Below, piece by piece: positions 59,985 to 64,000 of a stretch of DNA of 64,000 bases. Source of the stretch: Bidens hawaiensis (taxonomy: Eukaryota > Streptophyta > Magnoliopsida > Asterales > Asteraceae); contig JAIQDT010003574.1 of the NCBI GenBank assembly GCA_021521415.1, forward strand, positions 1 through 64,000. The letters run 5' to 3'. Each line of letters opens with the position of its first letter. Positions within the stretch are counted from its first letter, which is position 1. The notes under the pieces were generated by a model. It was not told the origin of the DNA and searched no databases. It was given only the letters and a program-made list of their open reading frames with translations. The position numbers were made by a program, and so were the translations under genes.

Positions 59985-60518
59985 GGCTAGCAACAAAGTC
60001 AACTCTTCAAACTGTCAATTCTTTTTTCGTTAACCTATCTGTCTCTCGTGTTATATCTCTCTCAATTAATTACTCTAGTTTACAAATAACGCGTATTAGT
60101 TAAATACTATTGCGCCATCTCAAACCTTATTCCGACGACGACATGTCTTCGTAAGAAAATAGTAGTTTTTTTTTCTCTTTTTTTTACTTTTTGGATTAAT
60201 TGATATGACGAGCGGCGTCATATGTATCAAGGGTGTCACAACACGTCGGTAGAGATTTTTAATACATTTCTTTCTTTTAATCGTTAAAAAAGTTAGACGA
60301 GGTAGTCTAGGCCGGCATACTCTTTTGCGGGACAGGTCGTTTTGGAACCCCTTTTGGATACGTAAATGAGTGTATGTATTTGTACATATACGTATGTGTG
60401 TATTTATGTCATTATATGTATTGATAATTTGATATTATGTTCTGAAAGTTGATGTAAACCATATGATCAAAATCTTACTTTGATCATCATTATTAAAGGT
60501 ACATCCATATTTTTTCAT
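59985..60518. other. Non-coding intergenic stretch
   Basis: No gene or complete element recognised. Confidence 0.45.
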
Positions 60519-61323
60519 CACTACAAGTAAATTGCTCTGATAATATCGCCTTTATCAACCACATGTTGTCAGTATAGGTTTTCCCGACCACATGTGGTCG
60601 ACATAGGTTGGTTAGTAGAAAGAAGTCGGTACAAGTCAAATTTGTGGTCAGTATAAAATCGATCGGTATACATAGACCTTTCCCAACCACAAGTGGTCGT
60701 AAAAAGTTTCGTCGCAAATTTTTTCTCACTTAAAAATAAATGTAAACTGATTTTTTTTAAAAAAAAACAACATATCTCGATCACATGTGGTCAGGAAAAG
60801 TTTTTAAGATGGCATCCAAAAAAGTAAAATAAAAGAAACCTATCTCGACCACATGTGATGAGGAAAATTGATTTAGATGATATTCAAAAGTTAAAACAAA
60901 ATAAAAATAAAAGAAAACCTATCCTGCTAAATTAAAATAAAAAATAAAATGAAACCATGTGGTCGGGAAAAGATTTCAGATGGCGCTCAGATATTTATTG
61001 TTCCCCCTAACTTTAAAAAAATTAAAATTAAACCATGCCAACCCGACCACACGTTGTCGGTATATGTGTTGTAAATACATAACACACAACTAACGAATAA
61101 AAAAAATCTAAAATAAAAGTTTTTATGTTTTCCCGACCACATGTGGTCGGAATAAATTTTCACAAAGATTAAAATTCCTGTTAAATCTATCCCGATCACA
61201 TGAGGTTTGTCAGAAATGAAATATGATCAAACCCTACACCGATCGCATAGAACAGCACAAGTGTTCTATAGCGACCACAATTCACTATATGAGCGGTCAT
61301 GTCAGAATAAATATCTTGTAATG
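60519..61323. mobile_element. CACTA-like non-autonomous element with CCACATGTGG repeats
   Basis: The left end CACTACAAGTAAATTGCTC matches, complemented, the right end CATTACAAGATATTTATTC in about three quarters of positions. The interior has at least eight copies of CGACCACATGTGGTCG or variants in both orientations, each nearly a perfect palindrome, as in CACTA subterminal regions. The flanking trinucleotides (CAT and CCA) do not match, so boundaries are tentative. No transposase is encoded. Confidence 0.55.
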
Positions 61324-63373
61324 CCACCAAAAAAAAATCATGTGATACTCGGTAATTCATTGTTAAGCAAAGAGCTTGAGAGTTTATAATTGGTATATTT
61401 ATATCAAATTAATTCATTAAAAATAAATTATTATAATTATATTCCAAAGATAGTTATGTCATAGAAATGGGCGTATTTTGTCTGTAGCTTGAACTGAACC
61501 AATCTATTTAAGACACAGACACGAATAACGTTTTTTTAGGGTTTTGGTTGGGTCAAAACTATGCATTTGTTATATTTTATGGATATATAACAACCCCACT
61601 TCCTTGAACGTTGTTTAATCTTGAACCTCAAAAGGAGCAGGTATTTCATAAGTATGATTTTCATAATTCCATAACTATCTCATGCTTACTATAATTCTAA
61701 TAAAAAACTATCCGGTGACATATTGACTTTGTAAACAATAATTAATGACAGTTATTTTTTAAGCATGAGAATATTATGATCAACTTTTTAAATAAAATTT
61801 AGATATAATGATCTTTGAAATTATTATTTAACGGAATATGAAAAATTGTAGATGACTTCTAATGTATTGATTGTTATCATGCGTGTATAAACTAGCTAGC
61901 TACATGATAAGACCCATAGATTTTAATAAAAATTATAATTATTATATTGTTTGAATTAAAGAATCGGACGTCTGAAATGATCGATGTTACTCTAGTAGAG
62001 GGTTAGATGTTAGCCTTTGCATCTAACCATATGTATGTGTAATTGGAATTGGTAACACGTTCCCATGGGTTTTTAATAAAAAAATAATTATTTTTATCAT
62101 CTTTAATTAATTAAAGAATTTGACGTAACAATTAAGAATAATTATGCTTAAAAAGAGGATACGAATGTTTGTGAACATATTAAAAAAACGGTTCATAAAC
62201 AAAAATAGGTTATTTTTTGAGTCAAAGAACTAGAAAATCGTTTTAATGAAATTAAAACTTACGCCTTTTCAATTGTGATGTAAAGTTAAATACTTAACGT
62301 GTTTTTATAATTTTGCTCCGTTTTTACTTCATAAATCATATAGATCAATATACTATTATTAGTTACAAATTAATACGAACATATCTGATCTTAAAGTTGT
62401 TACTGTCTTTAACAATATATTCATCAGTGAATATAGAATATAAAGTGTATAACTACTGGGTTATGCCCGCGTGCCAACTTGGTGTTGTATAAAACTTATA
62501 TTTTAACGTAAGTGTAGTAACCCTATTGCAACTACAAATTAAAAACTTTATAAAATATCATAATTTAAAGTATGGGCATTTACATATTTTCTTTCCCAAA
62601 TATCATTAGTTGCATATTTTCCCACAAAAGCTCAATTGCATATTTCTCTTTCTTAATTATATGTTTCTCCTTCCTAGAATCATTGGTTACATATTTACTT
62701 AAGACCAAAAAACAATTGCATATTTTTCATTCTTAATACATATATGTTACATATGTATTCATTTTATTAAAATGAACTTATCGACGGGCTAATTATATAC
62801 TTATATTTACAAATCGATTTTTAGACGTTGGCAAAATAATAATAACACTTTTTTTTAACTATACTTTAATGCACAGAATTTTTGGATTCTATAGAGTTCA
62901 TGACGCAACAGAAGAAAATGCTATCTTAACATGTGGTGATGAATTTAACTACGAATTTGTTGTGAGCTGGAAATTACTTAAAATGGTATTAAATGTATGA
63001 AGAACAACTCGTCAATTCCAAAACAAGATAGTTCATTTCTTTACAAATCAAAACTTCATATAAATAGAGATGACGTTACATTTTGGTGATTTAAAGCCGA
63101 GTATAATACTATTAATGCACATATAAACAAAATTGTGTAATTAAACGAGTTCACGTTTAATTATTTATTTGGGTGTTAAACTTATCTTTTTATTTGGAAA
63201 CTGTTAATAGAGATGACTATTAATGCACATATAAGCGAATTCGCCGAGAAATATTAATGCACCATGGAAACTGTTAATTTATTTTATTTGGGTGTTGATC
63301 GACAAACTTATTTTTTTTTAGTTTCGGTATTGGAAACCGACTAGTTCAAAATGTTGATCATGGCTGGTTTAAA
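61324..63373. other. Non-coding, A/T-rich intergenic DNA
   Basis: No gene, RNA gene or complete element recognised. Confidence 0.5.
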
Positions 63374-63790
63374 ACGATGGTGGTTGATGCGCGCATGAGT
63401 GGGGGGTTGACGATGGTGTGTGGTAGTCCGAAGTTAACCGGTGACGGAGAAGATAGACCGACGACAGAGAATATGTAAAGAAGAGAAATTAAATTAAGAT
63501 TTGATGATGAAAGTCTTTAACAAATAAATAAGATGTTATAATCCGTTGAATGACTATTCAGGTTTAGTGAGACCTATGATTCATGAAAATTATTGTTTGA
63601 TAATTAAGGAGTTATTTCACAAATAAATAATAAACGATTATATGGGTTTCGTGAGACCAATGACCCATGAAAATTACTGTTTGTTTATGAAAGGGTTTCG
63701 CCAATAAATGAGATATAATCTATCTAACAAATAACCAGGATTTGTAAGACCCACACCTACGAATTCGTGTCAAACGCATATGAAATTTTA
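63374..63790 (+). repeat. Dispersed repeat, copy 2
   Basis: The leader (GATGGTGGTTGATG ... ACCGGTGACGGAGA) and three subunits ending in GTGAGACC or GTAAGACC parallel those at 4869-5308, in the same orientation, and end with a similar TCAAACGCATATGAAATTTT. Confidence 0.65.
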
Positions 63791-63897
63791 AATCATAAAT
63801 TAAATAATCTGATGGTTTGAAAGAGTATGAAAAGCAACCAGAAAACGACATATATATTTTTTTGTATAGGCTTTTATATAGATAAATTTTGGTGTTC

Positions 63898-63898
<1 letters not shown>

Positions 63899-63930
<32 letters not shown>
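63899..63930. repeat. (ATTT)n microsatellite
   Basis: About eight uninterrupted TTAT units near the right edge. Confidence 0.9.
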
Positions 63931-64000
63931 TGACACTTTTATTAATCAAGTTTTGATGTAATCCCTCTTGTACACCTTTGTAAATAATGTGTGAATATTC

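Overview
The window is plant nuclear DNA, gene-poor and dense in transposable elements. It shows long GT-AG introns, a full-size PDR-type ABC transporter, a gibberellin 3-oxidase and at least six transposon superfamilies. The eudicot assignment is secure. Asteraceae is my best inference, from recalled similarity of the LTR ends and PIF/Harbinger proteins, and was not tested by any search.

Layout. 1-4086: remnants of large LTRs, one reverse-oriented LTR running off the left edge and two forward relatives of the LTR found intact near 30-38 kb. 5718-5949: a SINE just upstream of the first gene. 6309-17014: a complete 22-exon PDR/ABCG transporter gene (+ strand, 1429 codons plus stop when spliced as listed). 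Its introns hold a MULE-type foldback element, a SINE with a perfect 17-bp target duplication, a probable solo LTR and a weaker SINE-like unit. 17-28.7 kb: intergenic DNA with hAT-type MITEs (one containing an LTR-like insertion), a foldback element and a decayed PIF/Harbinger transposon. 28869-39775: a CACTA transposon with a frameshifted En/Spm-type gene; its last intron received a gag-only LTR retrotransposon (30271-38566, minus orientation, TSD GACAA, Met-tRNA primer site, polypurine tract, no pol). 39.8-51 kb: non-coding, with another hAT MITE, a long-TIR MITE and a 776-bp hairpin with 372-bp arms.

51484-52756: a two-exon gibberellin 3-oxidase gene (329 codons) with a 180-bp hAT-type MITE in its only intron. 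54.1-54.5 kb: a broken fragment of a different 2-oxoglutarate dioxygenase (AOP-like). 55-64 kb: a 134-bp SINE, a complete 1.8-kb PIF/Harbinger element with only a broken Myb-like ORF1, a CACTA-like element with palindromic subterminal repeats, and a second copy of a repeat also present at 4.9-5.3 kb.

Only two genes look functional: the ABC transporter (plasma-membrane export of specialised metabolites or hormones, by family) and GA3ox (final activation step of gibberellins). They are 34 kb apart and I see no functional link. I found no clearly new biological system. The best observations are structural: the nested CACTA/TR-GAG insertion with both target duplications intact, replacement of the LTR minisatellite between related LTRs around a conserved core, a chimeric LTR, two GC-AG introns in one gene, and the near-perfect hairpin at 48 kb.
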